Of a DNA stretch of 64,000 nucleotides, positions 17,799 through 28,103 are shown one piece after another. Positions within the stretch are counted from its first letter, which is position 1; every line of letters starts with the position of its first letter. Source of the stretch: Bacteroidota bacterium (GTDB lineage Bacteria > Bacteroidota > Bacteroidia > NS11-12g > UBA9320); assembly GCA_016124755.1 (NCBI GenBank), contig WGNA01000006.1, forward strand, positions 62,001 through 126,000. The letters run 5' to 3'. The translations under genes and the position numbers were made by a program. The notes below the pieces were generated by a model, which saw nothing but the letters and a program-made list of their open reading frames with translations, had not been told where the DNA came from and searched no databases.

Positions 17799-19132
17799 TG
17801 AAAAAGGTCAACTTCTTTCTAACCGAAAGGGCCTATGTAGCTTTTGGATTGGTTGTCGTCTGGTTTATTCTGATGGCGGCTTTTCCCGATTTCGCTTTTT
17901 ACAGCGGATGGATTTTACTCGCAGGTGTGTTGGCTCTAACCGTTTTCGATGGGTTTAAATTATTTAGTTCTAAAATTATTCTAAAGGCATCGCGATCTGT
18001 AACCAAGGTTCTTTCATTAAGCGACGAAAATGAAGTTTCCGTTTCGATGTCAAATCTCTCGTCTTCCAATCTGGCGATCAGCTTCATTGATATTCTTCCG
18101 GATCAACTGCAGATTCGCGATTTTAAAATCCGATTATCGCTTGGAAGCGGAGAACATAAGACGGTTTCCTACCAGATTATTCCAAAGACACGGGGAGAAT
18201 ATCACTTCGGTGATTTGTACTTTTTTGTAAGATCTTCTTTTCCGGGACTTGTTGAACGGCGGGTGATTATTCCGGCAAAACAGATGACTGCTGTATTTCC
18301 GTCCATTAAACAAATGCAGGAAATAGAACTGCAGAGTTTTTCCAAAATCTCGATTAATCAGGGTGTGAAGCGCATCCGGAGGATTGGTCACAGTTACGAA
18401 TTCGAACAAATTAAATCGTATGTGCGGGGCGACGATTATCGGAGTATTAATTGGAAAGCAACCAGCCGCCGGCAGTCATTAATGATTAATCAATACGAAG
18501 ATCAACGGTCGCAGCCGGTATATTTTGTAATTGACAAAGGGCGCAGTATGAAAATGCCTTTTAACGGATTAACATTGGTGGATTATGCGGTAAATACAAC
18601 TTTAGCCATCAGCAATGTTGCGCTGAAAAAAGGAGATAAAGTAGGTATGATCACATTTGATAAAAGCATTGACTATGTGCTGAGATCTTCCGACAAAACC
18701 GGCCAACTCGCAATGATCAACCATGCGCTTTACAATCTCGAACAAAGCGATGTGGAAAGCGGATTTGAAAATCTTTATGCCGGAATCACGGCAAATGTGC
18801 GGCAACGGAGTTTGCTTTTTCTGTTTACCAATTGCAATACATTGCACAGTTTAAAAAGAATACGACCGGTTTTGCAATTGTTGAATCGTCAGCACTTGTT
18901 GGTCGTGATTATGTTTGAAAACACATTGATTGCAGAACTGGCAAAACGAAAAGCATATTCGGCTGAGGAAATTTATGAGGTAACCATTGCTGAGCAGTAT
19001 TTATACGAACAAAGACAGATCGCTTTAGAATTGAACACCATTGGAATTCAGACCATCGTTTCGGCACCCGAAGATTTATCGATTAATACCATTAACAAGT
19101 ATCTCTCGCTGAAAGCAAGGGGAATGATCTAA
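17798..19132 (+). CDS. DUF58 (VWA-like) membrane protein
   Basis: A 444-residue protein with two membrane helices within residues 14-55, then a beta-rich region, then the DUF58 core with RRIGHSYEFEQIKSYVRGDD, where the DxSxS-like loop of VWA domains appears as DKGRSM. It works with the MoxR ATPase encoded just upstream; in this family pair the ATPase is thought to act on the VWA-like partner at the membrane. The start is a GTG that overlaps the moxR stop by one base. It is the last gene of a short operon and converges on a glycosyltransferase. Confidence 0.88.
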   Translation: MKKVNFFLTERAYVAFGLVVVWFILMAAFPDFAFYSGWILLAGVLALTVFDGFKLFSSKIILKASRSVTKVLSLSDENEVSVSMSNLSSSNLAISFIDILPDQLQIRDFKIRLSLGSGEHKTVSYQIIPKTRGEYHFGDLYFFVRSSFPGLVERRVIIPAKQMTAVFPSIKQMQEIELQSFSKISINQGVKRIRRIGHSYEFEQIKSYVRGDDYRSINWKATSRRQSLMINQYEDQRSQPVYFVIDKGRSMKMPFNGLTLVDYAVNTTLAISNVALKKGDKVGMITFDKSIDYVLRSSDKTGQLAMINHALYNLEQSDVESGFENLYAGITANVRQRSLLFLFTNCNTLHSLKRIRPVLQLLNRQHLLVVIMFENTLIAELAKRKAYSAEEIYEVTIAEQYLYEQRQIALELNTIGIQTIVSAPEDLSINTINKYLSLKARGMI

Positions 19133-20322
19133 AGGGAATCGTAAAAGTTCAGCAGCTTTTGAATCACGCTTTCGTTCGAATATTCGTCAACAATGAGTTT
19201 TCGTGCATTCTCACTGAGTTTTGAAGAGAGTTCGGGTTGAGATTTTAACAATCCGAAGGCCTCTGTAAATTGTTGAGGCGTGTCGGCAATCAGAATATTT
19301 TCTCCATTCGAATAATGAATTCCCTGCGCACCGATCGTGGTGCTGATTACAATTTTTCCGGCAGCCATCGCTTCTAATATTTTCAAACGGATACCACTCC
19401 CTGATTTTAGCGGAACGATCGTAATCATTTTATCTTCAATAAAAATCGGAGCGTTCTCCACTTCACCTGCCATTTCTACTCCGTCGATTATCTGAGCTTT
19501 CATGGTTTGAGGCATTCCCTTTCCGGCGATAAATAACTGTAGTTCAGGAAATGTTTGATGAATCAACGGCCAGATGTCTTCCAGAAACCAGTTTACCGCT
19601 TCCAGATTCGGCAGCCATTCGAGACTTCCGATGTGAAATACTTTTTTTAGATCAGCAGAATTCGAGGGTTTCCAAAGTTGAATATCAATTCCGGCGGGAG
19701 AGGGGAAGATCGGTTTTATACAGTGCATTTGCCGGAAGAGTACACCGTCTTCAGGGGTAACCGGAACAATGGCATCGTAACGATTCACCAATGAAGCTTC
19801 GAATTTTTTTAATCGTCGGGTGAGCAAATTGAGGTACCACTTTTTTGCAGGATTTGATTCGTTCATCGCCAATCGCTCCCAAATCTGATACTCCACATTA
19901 TGTTGCCTCAGAATCACCTTTGCATTTTCCGAATATTTTAAAATAACATCCGTATAAACTGCAGGAAAAGTTCCTTCTACCTGAATTACATCAAAGGTTT
20001 CAGACTTCAGCAGGTCTTCAATTTTCTGTTCGAAAGCTTTGTCGTAAAAGCGGATTACGTTGTACGATTTATTGGTGAAGAGATTTAAGAATGCCGGAAC
20101 CGGACGAACATCTGTGTTGATGTTGTGAACAATGAACCGGCAATATTGAGATAGTTCTTTTCCCGCCTCGGTTAAATTGATTTTATGTTTCTGAGCGTGC
20201 AAGGTGAGAAGGGTAACCGAACACCCTGCTTCCGAAAATCCCCGTGTGTAATTATAAATTCCGATGGTTCCACCTTCATTCAGGGGAAAGGGAATCCGGT
20301 TAGAAATCTGAAGAATCTTCAT
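19129..20322 (-). CDS. Glycosyltransferase (GT4-like)
   Basis: A 397-residue glycosyltransferase of the GT-B fold. The N-terminal half opens with MKILQISNRIPFPLNEGG, and the acceptor side ends before FHIGSLEWLPNLEAVNWFL. The donor-binding half has GKIVISTTIGAQGI and YSNGENILIADTP. The sugar and acceptor are unknown, but the link to the LPS-export gene suggests surface polysaccharide or LPS. The start at ATG 20322 overlaps the upstream lptF/G stop as ATGA; a longer in-frame extension upstream lies inside that gene and is unlikely. Confidence 0.85.
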   Translation of the reverse strand: MKILQISNRIPFPLNEGGTIGIYNYTRGFSEAGCSVTLLTLHAQKHKINLTEAGKELSQYCRFIVHNINTDVRPVPAFLNLFTNKSYNVIRFYDKAFEQKIEDLLKSETFDVIQVEGTFPAVYTDVILKYSENAKVILRQHNVEYQIWERLAMNESNPAKKWYLNLLTRRLKKFEASLVNRYDAIVPVTPEDGVLFRQMHCIKPIFPSPAGIDIQLWKPSNSADLKKVFHIGSLEWLPNLEAVNWFLEDIWPLIHQTFPELQLFIAGKGMPQTMKAQIIDGVEMAGEVENAPIFIEDKMITIVPLKSGSGIRLKILEAMAAGKIVISTTIGAQGIHYSNGENILIADTPQQFTEAFGLLKSQPELSSKLSENARKLIVDEYSNESVIQKLLNFYDSL

Positions 20323-21974
20323 GCGGATTTTTTGAACAATCTGCTGATTCTGCGGAACATACGCACATACGCTTCCCGATCGAATAAAGCGGAATCTGTA
20401 CTCGCTTTGTAAGTAAGAAATAATGCGAGCGGAACGAAGAACAAGGAACTGAACCAGGCGCCTGCCCACACTTCTAATACTCCTTCACGAGCCAGTTTTT
20501 CGCCGACTGTTTGCATGATGAAGTAAACGATGAACATCAGAATGGCAGCAATCAACGGTGCGCCAAATCCGCCTTTCCGAATAATTGCTCCCATTGGTGC
20601 GCCCACAAAAAACAAAAGAAGACAACTAAAGGCTAATGTAAATTTCTTGTGCCATTGAATGTCGTAACGACGCATTCGCTCGCTCAACTGCCGGATTTCA
20701 ATTCTGGTACTTTCGGTAATGCGATGCATATTCCGTGAACTCTGAATCGCATTTTCAATCAGACTTGAAGTGGAAAGTTGCCGTTCGGGAGGAGTTCGGG
20801 ATTTATGATGATTTGCCTTTGAACCAACAATGCTGCTAGTGATAACCGGTCCGTATGTGGAATCCCCTTTTGCTCCGATGGAAACGATTTGCCCGCCTAA
20901 ATCAGAAGAGCTATCGATCGAGTAGGCTTGCTCTTCAATGTGGTCTGTATCCGAATCTACTTCCGGATTTTCGCCGGCATTGTAACGGGAGTATGATCGT
21001 TCGATTAAACCAAAATATCCGGAGCCATCCGTTTTAATCTTACTCAGATCGTATTTTTTTTCAACCCAGTCTGAGTCATGATTGAAATGATAATAGGCTT
21101 CGAGATACGATTTCAGAAATTCCTTTCGCTCACCGATAACAATTTCAAGTGAATCAATTCGCACCCGAAGTTCACTGATGTTGAGCATTTCGTAATTGTC
21201 TTTGAACAATTCGGGACTACTTCTTTTTAGTTCAAGCTCACTTAAATCAATGGCCATGTCGTATTCGGAGAACGACATTTTATTATGCTGAAATCGCTTT
21301 TCGTATTGAGGATTTTCGGTCATCTCCTCATACCGAACCCCATCGATCAGGTTCAGTTTCATATACTTTTTATTCTCGGTAATTTCCATCTTGCCGCGTT
21401 TGGCAATGATGATTGTGGTTCCCTTTCCGTTGGGTGTTCGGGCGTAAATCAGAATGTCGTCGAGTGTCTGATTGTCTTTGTGTTTATGTCCGACCTTTAT
21501 TGCATAACCCTGTAAATCCTTGAAGAAAATGCCATCCTGCAAATTCATCGCAGGCTTTTTATTGGTAACGTCGTAGAACAAGGCGCCCCAACTCAGATTG
21601 GCGCGTGGGATCAAAACATTAGAAGAATAAAATGCAATTGCAGAAATGCCCATCATTAACAGAAACATCGGGCGCATGGTTTTTAACAGAGAAACACCGG
21701 ATGATTTGATGGCAACCAGTTCATATCGTTCACCCAGATTTCCGTATGTCATGATGCTGCTGAGCAGAACCGCTAAAGGCAATGCCCGCGGAATCAGATA
21801 CGGAATGGAATAAAGAATAAACTCAAGAATGATGTACCATTCTAAACCTTTGCCAATGAGTTCTCCGATGTATTTCCAAAGAAATTGCATCAGAAATAAA
21901 AAAATGGAAATGAAGAAAGTGGCTATGAAAGGCCCGATAAAAGACTTGATGAGCAGCAGGTGTAATTTCTTCAC
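20319..21974 (-). CDS. LptF/LptG-type LPS export permease
   Basis: A permease subunit of the Lpt ABC transporter (YjgP/YjgQ family), which extracts LPS from the inner membrane. The N-terminal helices (IATFFISIFLFLMQFLWKYI) and the family segment RYELVAIKSSGVSLLKTM near 95 are clear, as are further helices near 430-520. At 551 residues it is about 190 longer than the E. coli proteins because of a large central soluble section (residues 130-420). F or G cannot be told apart. The start is non-ATG: GTG 21974 (MKKLHLLLIKSF) preferred, TTG 21995 possible. It is coupled to the glycosyltransferase downstream. Confidence 0.88.
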   Translation of the reverse strand: MKKLHLLLIKSFIGPFIATFFISIFLFLMQFLWKYIGELIGKGLEWYIILEFILYSIPYLIPRALPLAVLLSSIMTYGNLGERYELVAIKSSGVSLLKTMRPMFLLMMGISAIAFYSSNVLIPRANLSWGALFYDVTNKKPAMNLQDGIFFKDLQGYAIKVGHKHKDNQTLDDILIYARTPNGKGTTIIIAKRGKMEITENKKYMKLNLIDGVRYEEMTENPQYEKRFQHNKMSFSEYDMAIDLSELELKRSSPELFKDNYEMLNISELRVRIDSLEIVIGERKEFLKSYLEAYYHFNHDSDWVEKKYDLSKIKTDGSGYFGLIERSYSRYNAGENPEVDSDTDHIEEQAYSIDSSSDLGGQIVSIGAKGDSTYGPVITSSIVGSKANHHKSRTPPERQLSTSSLIENAIQSSRNMHRITESTRIEIRQLSERMRRYDIQWHKKFTLAFSCLLLFFVGAPMGAIIRKGGFGAPLIAAILMFIVYFIMQTVGEKLAREGVLEVWAGAWFSSLFFVPLALFLTYKASTDSALFDREAYVRMFRRISRLFKKSA

Positions 21975-22044
21975 TTTCCTAAAATAGCCGCGCAAAGATA
22001 GAGCGATCCGGCAGTTGGCAATTGCCTTTCGACCGGATCCGATT

Positions 22045-24663
22045 TTATCCCGCCAGTTCCTTTTCGAGTGCTTCTATTTTGGAAAGTGTATCCGACTGTT
22101 TCTGGCGCTCCCGACCCACAACATCGGCCGAGGCGTTGGCAACAAACTTCTCATTGGAGAGCTTCTTCTCGATGCCGGTTAAGAAACCTTTCAGTCTTTC
22201 AATTTCTGATTTGAGTTTCTCTGTGTCTTTTGCCGCAAATTCGAAACCCTCAAATTGAAGATAAACCTCGTCGGTTCCATTGAGTTCTTTCAATCCTTCT
22301 CCGCTATCTCCGAATTGAAGTGATGAAACATTTGCAAGCTTGTTAATGGCAACCGACAGATTTGAATAATCAGTTACATTCTCTGTTTTAATGCTAATAC
22401 CGGCTTCGATTTTCGGAGAAATACCGTTTTTATTTCGCACCGAACGAATTAGCGTAATCAGGTTCATCGCCTTTTCAAAAGATGTGGAATCCGATTCACT
22501 TTGTGATTGAACCGGCCAGCTTTGTTTGTTAATGAAGTCGTTGGCTCCCGGATTTAGTTGCTGCCACAAATGCTCGGTAATAAAAGGCATAAAAGGATGC
22601 AACAAACGCAATAGCTGATCGAAATGCTGATTCACTTTTTCTAAATGTGCCGCCGGAATCGGAGAGCCATACGCCGGTTTCATCCATTCTAAATACCACG
22701 AACAGAAGTCGTCCCAAATCAATTTATAGGTTGTCATCAGCGCATCCGAAACTCGATATTTCGAAAAGTGGTCGTCGATGGTTTCAATAGCATTTGAAAT
22801 TCTTGCCGACATCCAGTTGTGAACTTTATCAGCAGTTCCGGAATAAAATTCATCGTTGTTTTCACCGGTTTCCCAACCGCTGATTAACCGGTAGGCATTC
22901 CAGATTTTATTGGAAAAATTTCTACCCTGTTCGCAAAGACTTTCATCAAACAACAAATCGTTACCGGCCGGTGCTGCGAGTAACAAACCCATGCGCACTC
23001 CGTCGGTTCCGTATTGATTCATCAGTTCAATCGGGTCGGGAGAATTGCCGAGTTGTTTCGACATTTTTCTTCCGATTTTGTCGCGAACGATGCCGGTGAA
23101 ATACACATCTCCGAATGGTTTTTCATTCCGATATTCATATCCCGCCATTATCATTCGGGCAACCCAGAAAAAGATAATGTCCGGTCCGGTTACGAGAAGA
23201 TTCGTCGGGTAATAATATTTAATGTCGGCGTTTTCTGGTTCATTAATTCCGTTGAAAACACTCATCGGCCATAACCACGAAGAGAACCAGGTATCGAGAA
23301 CATCTTCATCCTGATTCAACTGATCGGCTGTTATTCCCGGAATTTTTTCCTGAGCTTTGGCTAATGCCTGTTCAGGAGTTGACGCAACCACGAAACTTCC
23401 ATCGGGTAAATAATACGCCGGAATACGCTGTCCCCACAACAACTGACGACTAATGCACCAGTCTTTCAGATTCTCCAACCAGTGGCGGTAGGTGTTTTTG
23501 AATTTAGCCGGATGAAGTGAAATGGTATCGTCCAGAACCGATTGCAGAACCTCCGGGTTTTTATCAATGAAAGCCTGCATGTTCACAAACCATTGCTGAC
23601 TGATACGCGGTTCAATCATGGCATTGGTTCGTTCCGAAAAACCAACTTTATTTTTAATCGCCTCGATCTTTACCAGATTGCCGAGTTCGTCAAGGTCTTT
23701 TGCAATTTGTTTCCGAACGGCAAAGCGGTCCATGCCGATGTAGTTTCCGGCAATTTCGCTGATCGTTCCGTCTTCGTTAAAGACATCAATCACCGGAACA
23801 TTGTGTTTTAAACCGAGATTGTAATCGTTGATGTCGTGTGCCGGAGTAACTTTTAAAGCACCGGTTCCATATTCAATATCAACATACTCGTCGAATATGA
23901 TCGGAACTTCCCGATTCGAAATCGGCACGATGGCTTTCTTTCCTTTTAAATGAAAATACCGTTCATCGTTTGGGTTAACACAAATAGCAGTATCGCCTAA
24001 AATAGTTTCAGGACGAGTGGTTGCAATCTGGATGTATCCATCTTCATCGACCAATTTATACCGTACGTAATACAAATTGGAATCAACTTCACGATGTATT
24101 ACCTCTTCATCTGAAAGAGCGGTTTTGCCGGCCGGATCCCAGTTCACCATACGCACACCTTTGTAGATCAAACCTTTTTCGTAGAGATCAACAAAGACAT
24201 CAATTACCGATTTGTAGAGATCGTCTTCCATGGTGAAACGCGTGCGATCCCAATCACATGAACACCCGAGTTTGCGAAGCTGACTCAGAATTATTCCACC
24301 GTATTTTTCTTTCCACTCCCAGGCATACGAGAGAAATTCTTCACGGCTCAGATCTTTTTTGTTGATGCCCTTTTCCTTCAACATTGCAACAACTTTGGCT
24401 TCTGTGGCAATGGAAGCGTGGTCGGTTCCCGGAACCCAACAGGCATTATAACCCAGCATGCGTGCCCGACGAATCATGAGATCCTGAATCGTATTGTTCA
24501 GCATGTGGCCCATGTGCAGAATACCGGTGACGTTTGGTGGCGGGATCAGAATGGTATAAGGCTCACGTTCGTCTGGAACTGAGCGGAATAATCCATTCGA
24601 TTCCCATTGCTGGTACCAGTATTCTTCAAAGGATTTCGGGTCGTATTGTGCGCTGATTGACAT
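22045..24663 (-). CDS. valS: Valyl-tRNA synthetase
   Basis: Charges tRNA-Val. The 872-residue class Ia synthetase has the HIGH motif as HMGH in PPPNVTGILHMGHMLN, and the KMSKS region reads KMSKQLGNSPDP, so the last Ser is Gln, a substitution I have seen in this phylum. TTRPETILGDTAI marks the editing domain, and the C-terminal coiled coil (about 800-872) is the valine-specific arm. I chose ATG 24663 (MSISAQYDPKSFEEYWYQQW) over a TTG ten codons upstream. Confidence 0.96.
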   Translation of the reverse strand: MSISAQYDPKSFEEYWYQQWESNGLFRSVPDEREPYTILIPPPNVTGILHMGHMLNNTIQDLMIRRARMLGYNACWVPGTDHASIATEAKVVAMLKEKGINKKDLSREEFLSYAWEWKEKYGGIILSQLRKLGCSCDWDRTRFTMEDDLYKSVIDVFVDLYEKGLIYKGVRMVNWDPAGKTALSDEEVIHREVDSNLYYVRYKLVDEDGYIQIATTRPETILGDTAICVNPNDERYFHLKGKKAIVPISNREVPIIFDEYVDIEYGTGALKVTPAHDINDYNLGLKHNVPVIDVFNEDGTISEIAGNYIGMDRFAVRKQIAKDLDELGNLVKIEAIKNKVGFSERTNAMIEPRISQQWFVNMQAFIDKNPEVLQSVLDDTISLHPAKFKNTYRHWLENLKDWCISRQLLWGQRIPAYYLPDGSFVVASTPEQALAKAQEKIPGITADQLNQDEDVLDTWFSSWLWPMSVFNGINEPENADIKYYYPTNLLVTGPDIIFFWVARMIMAGYEYRNEKPFGDVYFTGIVRDKIGRKMSKQLGNSPDPIELMNQYGTDGVRMGLLLAAPAGNDLLFDESLCEQGRNFSNKIWNAYRLISGWETGENNDEFYSGTADKVHNWMSARISNAIETIDDHFSKYRVSDALMTTYKLIWDDFCSWYLEWMKPAYGSPIPAAHLEKVNQHFDQLLRLLHPFMPFITEHLWQQLNPGANDFINKQSWPVQSQSESDSTSFEKAMNLITLIRSVRNKNGISPKIEAGISIKTENVTDYSNLSVAINKLANVSSLQFGDSGEGLKELNGTDEVYLQFEGFEFAAKDTEKLKSEIERLKGFLTGIEKKLSNEKFVANASADVVGRERQKQSDTLSKIEALEKELAG

Positions 24664-24692
24664 TGTGTTTTGTGGAAATTCTAAGGTTGACA

Positions 24693-24730
24693 AAAATAAA
24701 AAAGCCTTCCCGATGTACCGGAAAGGCTTT
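24693..24730 (-). terminator. Terminator downstream of rplS
   Basis: On the minus strand AAAGCCTTTCC pairs with GGGAAGGCTTT around a short loop and is followed by T-rich sequence. It ends the rplS transcript before valS begins. Confidence 0.85.
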
Positions 24731-24750
24731 GAATATTGTGGATGTAAAAA

Positions 24751-25095
24751 CTACACCCTCTTCTCTTTGATTCTCGCTTTTTTACCGGTTAATTCTCGGA
24801 GATAGAAGATACGTGCACGACGGACCTTACCACGACGATTAACCTCGATTCTGTCGATGAGTGGGCTGTGTACCGGGAAAATTCTTTCTACTCCGATACC
24901 ACTTGAAATTTTTCGAACAGTGAAAGTTTCAGTTGAACCATCTCCACGACGCTGAATAACTGTTCCCTGAAAAGGCTGGATACGCTCCTTGTTACCTTCC
25001 TTGATTTTGTAATATACGGTAACATTGTCACCGGCGTTGAATTCCGGATGGTTGTTCACCAATGCTGCCTGTTCTATTTTCTTAATGAAATCCAT
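24751..25095 (-). CDS. rplS: Ribosomal protein bL19
   Basis: A large-subunit ribosomal protein at the 30S-50S interface. The 114-residue sequence shows the family pattern: [56 protein letters not shown] and [14 protein letters not shown] chose ATG 25095 ([12 protein letters not shown]), the usual L19 start. It stands alone here and is followed by its own terminator. Confidence 0.97.
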   Translation of the reverse strand: MDFIKKIEQAALVNNHPEFNAGDNVTVYYKIKEGNKERIQPFQGTVIQRRGDGSTETFTVRKISSGIGVERIFPVHSPLIDRIEVNRRGKVRRARIFYLRELTGKKARIKEKRV

Positions 25096-25211
25096 ATCCT
25101 TCGATAAATAGGGCTGCAAAATTATATTTTTTAGCTCACGAAAACAGCGATGATCAAAATATTTTTAAATGAAGTTGTGGGTAACCTCAATAGTGATTAA
25201 AATTTTGCTCA

Positions 25212-27899
25212 TCACTTCGGTTTTATGATGCCGGTTTTCTTCTTCAACTCTTCTTCGAGTTTCTTTTTAGCAGCTTCTTTTGCCGCTTCCTGTTCCTGTT
25301 TTATGCGTTCTTCCGCTTTTCGTTTTTCCTCTTCAATTGCCTTTTTCGCAGCATCTTCTGCTTGTTGTTTTGCCTTTTCTGCTTCGATTCGGGCTTTCTC
25401 CATTTCAGCACGTGCCTTATCTTCTGCTTCTTTTTTCCGGAGATCAATTTCGTTTTTCACCTGATCTTTAATCTGATCTTTCAGACCTTTTTTGAGATTC
25501 TGGAAATTGAGTTTAACCTCGGGCTTCAGAAAAGTTCCCAGAATATCGATGTTGAATAACAGATCGTTGAAGTCGCCGGTGGCCAATTCTGTGAGTTTGT
25601 TTTTAGGGATGAGCGACTGATAGGTCTGCGCGTTGGCTTCATACAATTCTTTCGGTACGGTTAAAAGCCCTTTAAAACTTATGGTCTTGTCTAAAGCAGT
25701 ACTTCCTTCAATATTTAGTTTGGTGTCGCCCACCGGAATTTCGAACGGATTGAGATGAACCGTTCCGTCTTCAATGCTAAAGCTTAGTAACAGGTCTTTA
25801 AGTTTTAATGGTTTGGAGAAGTTGTCGTTTTTAAGTTTATCGCCCAACACGTTCATAACCTTCAGACCTTTTAAATCACAATCAAACAAATCGAGAATTC
25901 CACTGCAATCGATAGCCGATAAGTCAGGAGAAAAATCTTCCAGCAATTTGGTATTGACTTTAAATGTGGTGGAGAATTTTCCTTTGGCGTACTCGGCTAT
26001 TGGAGCCAGTAAACGAACAGTTTCGAAGGATTTGAAAATAGTTGCGATGTCGAATTCCCGGGCGGTTAAACTTAAATCAGTTGTTACGTTTTTAGGGTCT
26101 GATGTGTTGTACGCTCCGGAAAGACTGAGATGTCCACCCATAAACTGAGTACTGAGCTGATCAATATTTACGATGCCGTTTTGTGTATTCGCATTTAACA
26201 CGGCCATGTCGAAAGTTCGCCCGCCGTACTCAAGGTGGTTGATGTTGCCATCGAAATTCAACTGAATATTTTTAGGAATAAGTGCATCGGCGGTTGAAAA
26301 AGCAGCAGTTTCCGAAGCTGTTGCATTTGATGTAACAGGCTCAGGCTTTACAAAATCCTGATCCCGGAATTGTTCGGATGCAAGGCGCAGATCACCGGCA
26401 AGTGTTTCGCCATTTAACAGATAACCAAAGAAGTTTCTGAGTTTGCCTCCCAGTAAGAGATCCGATTTACCGGATTGAATTTTTAAGGTTGGAACCGAAA
26501 CCTCACTTTTATTAAAACTAACTTCAGCCACTGGAATGTCGATGGGATTTGGAAGATCCGTTGATTTGTATTCGAGTTCAGATGCTTTGATAATTCCGGT
26601 GGAAGAAAACCGGTTGAAATCTTCATTTTTTGCAGCCGAATAATTTCCGTCGAATGTTACATCCGCTGCAACATCACCTTTCATCGAAAGTCCGAGATCC
26701 TGAGGAAGAAATTCGGCGAAATCTTTTAGATGAATTTTCCCTTTTACAAACCCTTTCATGTATGGATCGGAAACGGGTGTTTTAACTAAAAGCTGTGTTT
26801 TAAATGGTTCATTTTTCAGCGAGAAACTCAGATCCGAAAGGTTCACCACCAGATGGTCGTCGATACCATCGGGATTCTCAACATTAATATTAAGATGTAT
26901 GGAGGAGAGAGCGTCGGCAATTTTGCTGTACCGTAGAAATCCGTCTTCAATTAATAATTTGAGCTGATACGCCGGAAATTCGGTGTCGCTGTAAACTCCT
27001 TTAAAATAACCGGAAAAAGCCATTTTGCCTTTGGTCTCAAAATCCTTGAGATCCGTTCTGTACAGATCGGGAATCAGACTCAGAAACTCTTTCATTTCGG
27101 CTTTGTTACTTGCAAATTCCAGATTGTAATCAATGTCGTCGTTTTCGGTAAATTTCAAATCTCCGTTGAGAGACAGGTTGAGTTCACCGGTATAAAGTTC
27201 ATTGTCTTTAAATGTAAATATGAAGTTTTCGATATCTGAGAGAATAACCGCATCAGCGCGCACCGGGAGATGGTTTACATACGGAATTCCTTCATAGGAA
27301 ATTAATGCATCTGAAGTGGAGAAATTAGTTGTGGCATCGAATACATTTTCAATAAAATTTCCGGTTACAGCACCGTCGATATCTTTCACATCCACTACAA
27401 TATCGCCAACTTCATCTGCATATCGGAAGCGTGTATCTTCTAAAATGATTTTTTTGAAATCAGCCGACATCGCAACTGAGGAAGTTGTGTCTTCTGTTGG
27501 TTTGGTAATATCCCAGTTGTAAAATGAATCGCGGGCAATCAGATTAATATACGTGGATTTTAATTCAAGCCCGTTGATTGTTGCTTTATTCGATTTAATA
27601 AGATCACGGAGATTGATACTCGTTTTGATGGAGCCTGCATAAAGCAAAGTATCTCCGGCGAATTTATCGAGACCGGTAATGACTAAATTTTCAATTTCAA
27701 CCGACAGGCTTGGGAAACTTTGTATAATACCAATGCTGACATTTTTATCGAAATCAACATTGGCATTCACCTGATCGTTTATTTCGGTTTTGATAATCTT
27801 AACGATATCATCTCTGAAGATAAAAGGCACGGCGATAACCAAGCCTGTTAATAATAAGAGTACGATGAGTACAATGGTAATAATGCGTTTAAATTTCAT
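25212..27899 (-). CDS. AsmA-like envelope protein
   Basis: An 895-residue protein with an N-terminal anchor (IITIVLIVLLLLTGLVIAVPF) and a long periplasmic part that fits the AsmA/TamB-type bridge-like lipid transport proteins, for example LSVEIENLVITGLDKFAGDT and repeated strand pairs. The last 85 residues are a highly charged Lys/Glu/Ala helical tail (from about residue 810) that ends TGIIKPK. In other bacteria AsmA-like proteins move phospholipids or affect outer-membrane assembly; the role here is inferred from the family. ATG 27899 (MKFKRI) is preferred over a start ten codons upstream. Confidence 0.82.
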   Translation of the reverse strand: MKFKRIITIVLIVLLLLTGLVIAVPFIFRDDIVKIIKTEINDQVNANVDFDKNVSIGIIQSFPSLSVEIENLVITGLDKFAGDTLLYAGSIKTSINLRDLIKSNKATINGLELKSTYINLIARDSFYNWDITKPTEDTTSSVAMSADFKKIILEDTRFRYADEVGDIVVDVKDIDGAVTGNFIENVFDATTNFSTSDALISYEGIPYVNHLPVRADAVILSDIENFIFTFKDNELYTGELNLSLNGDLKFTENDDIDYNLEFASNKAEMKEFLSLIPDLYRTDLKDFETKGKMAFSGYFKGVYSDTEFPAYQLKLLIEDGFLRYSKIADALSSIHLNINVENPDGIDDHLVVNLSDLSFSLKNEPFKTQLLVKTPVSDPYMKGFVKGKIHLKDFAEFLPQDLGLSMKGDVAADVTFDGNYSAAKNEDFNRFSSTGIIKASELEYKSTDLPNPIDIPVAEVSFNKSEVSVPTLKIQSGKSDLLLGGKLRNFFGYLLNGETLAGDLRLASEQFRDQDFVKPEPVTSNATASETAAFSTADALIPKNIQLNFDGNINHLEYGGRTFDMAVLNANTQNGIVNIDQLSTQFMGGHLSLSGAYNTSDPKNVTTDLSLTAREFDIATIFKSFETVRLLAPIAEYAKGKFSTTFKVNTKLLEDFSPDLSAIDCSGILDLFDCDLKGLKVMNVLGDKLKNDNFSKPLKLKDLLLSFSIEDGTVHLNPFEIPVGDTKLNIEGSTALDKTISFKGLLTVPKELYEANAQTYQSLIPKNKLTELATGDFNDLLFNIDILGTFLKPEVKLNFQNLKKGLKDQIKDQVKNEIDLRKKEAEDKARAEMEKARIEAEKAKQQAEDAAKKAIEEEKRKAEERIKQEQEAAKEAAKKKLEEELKKKTGIIKPK

Positions 27900-28010
27900 G
27901 GTGTAACCTCCGGATGCAAAGGTATACATTCGGCTAACCCTTGGTAAATAAGTAGAAATACACAGGATTAATTTTCTGTTACATTTGGCTAAAATTTTTT
28001 AAAACATAAA

Positions 28011-28042
28011 AACCTCAATGCTTTTCTAATGCATCAAGGTTT
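28011..28042 (-). terminator. Second hairpin after the GldLM-like operon
   Basis: On the minus strand AACCT/AGGTT and GCAT/ATGC pair around an internal bulge, followed by a T5 run. It backs up the stronger hairpin just upstream. Confidence 0.6.
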
Positions 28043-28087
28043 AAAAAAAAGGGAGTGGCCAAAAATGATTAGCGACAAGCCACTCCC
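28043..28087 (-). terminator. Strong terminator of the GldLM-like operon
   Basis: On the minus strand GGGAGTGGC pairs with GCCACTCCC around a 19-base loop and is followed by T8. It closes the three-gene operon 28.1-32.5 kb. Confidence 0.9.
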
Positions 28088-28103
28088 CGTATCTAAGCGA
28101 AAG

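Noticed and set aside
20323-20469. N-terminal extension of the GT4-like glycosyltransferase
   Set aside because: It lies inside the lptF/G frame and the family starts at MKILQIS; the ATGA overlap supports the shorter form.
22045-24663. KMSKQ in place of KMSKS in valS as a sign of a defective enzyme
   Set aside because: This variant is, to my knowledge, normal in Bacteroidota valyl-tRNA synthetases, and all else is intact.
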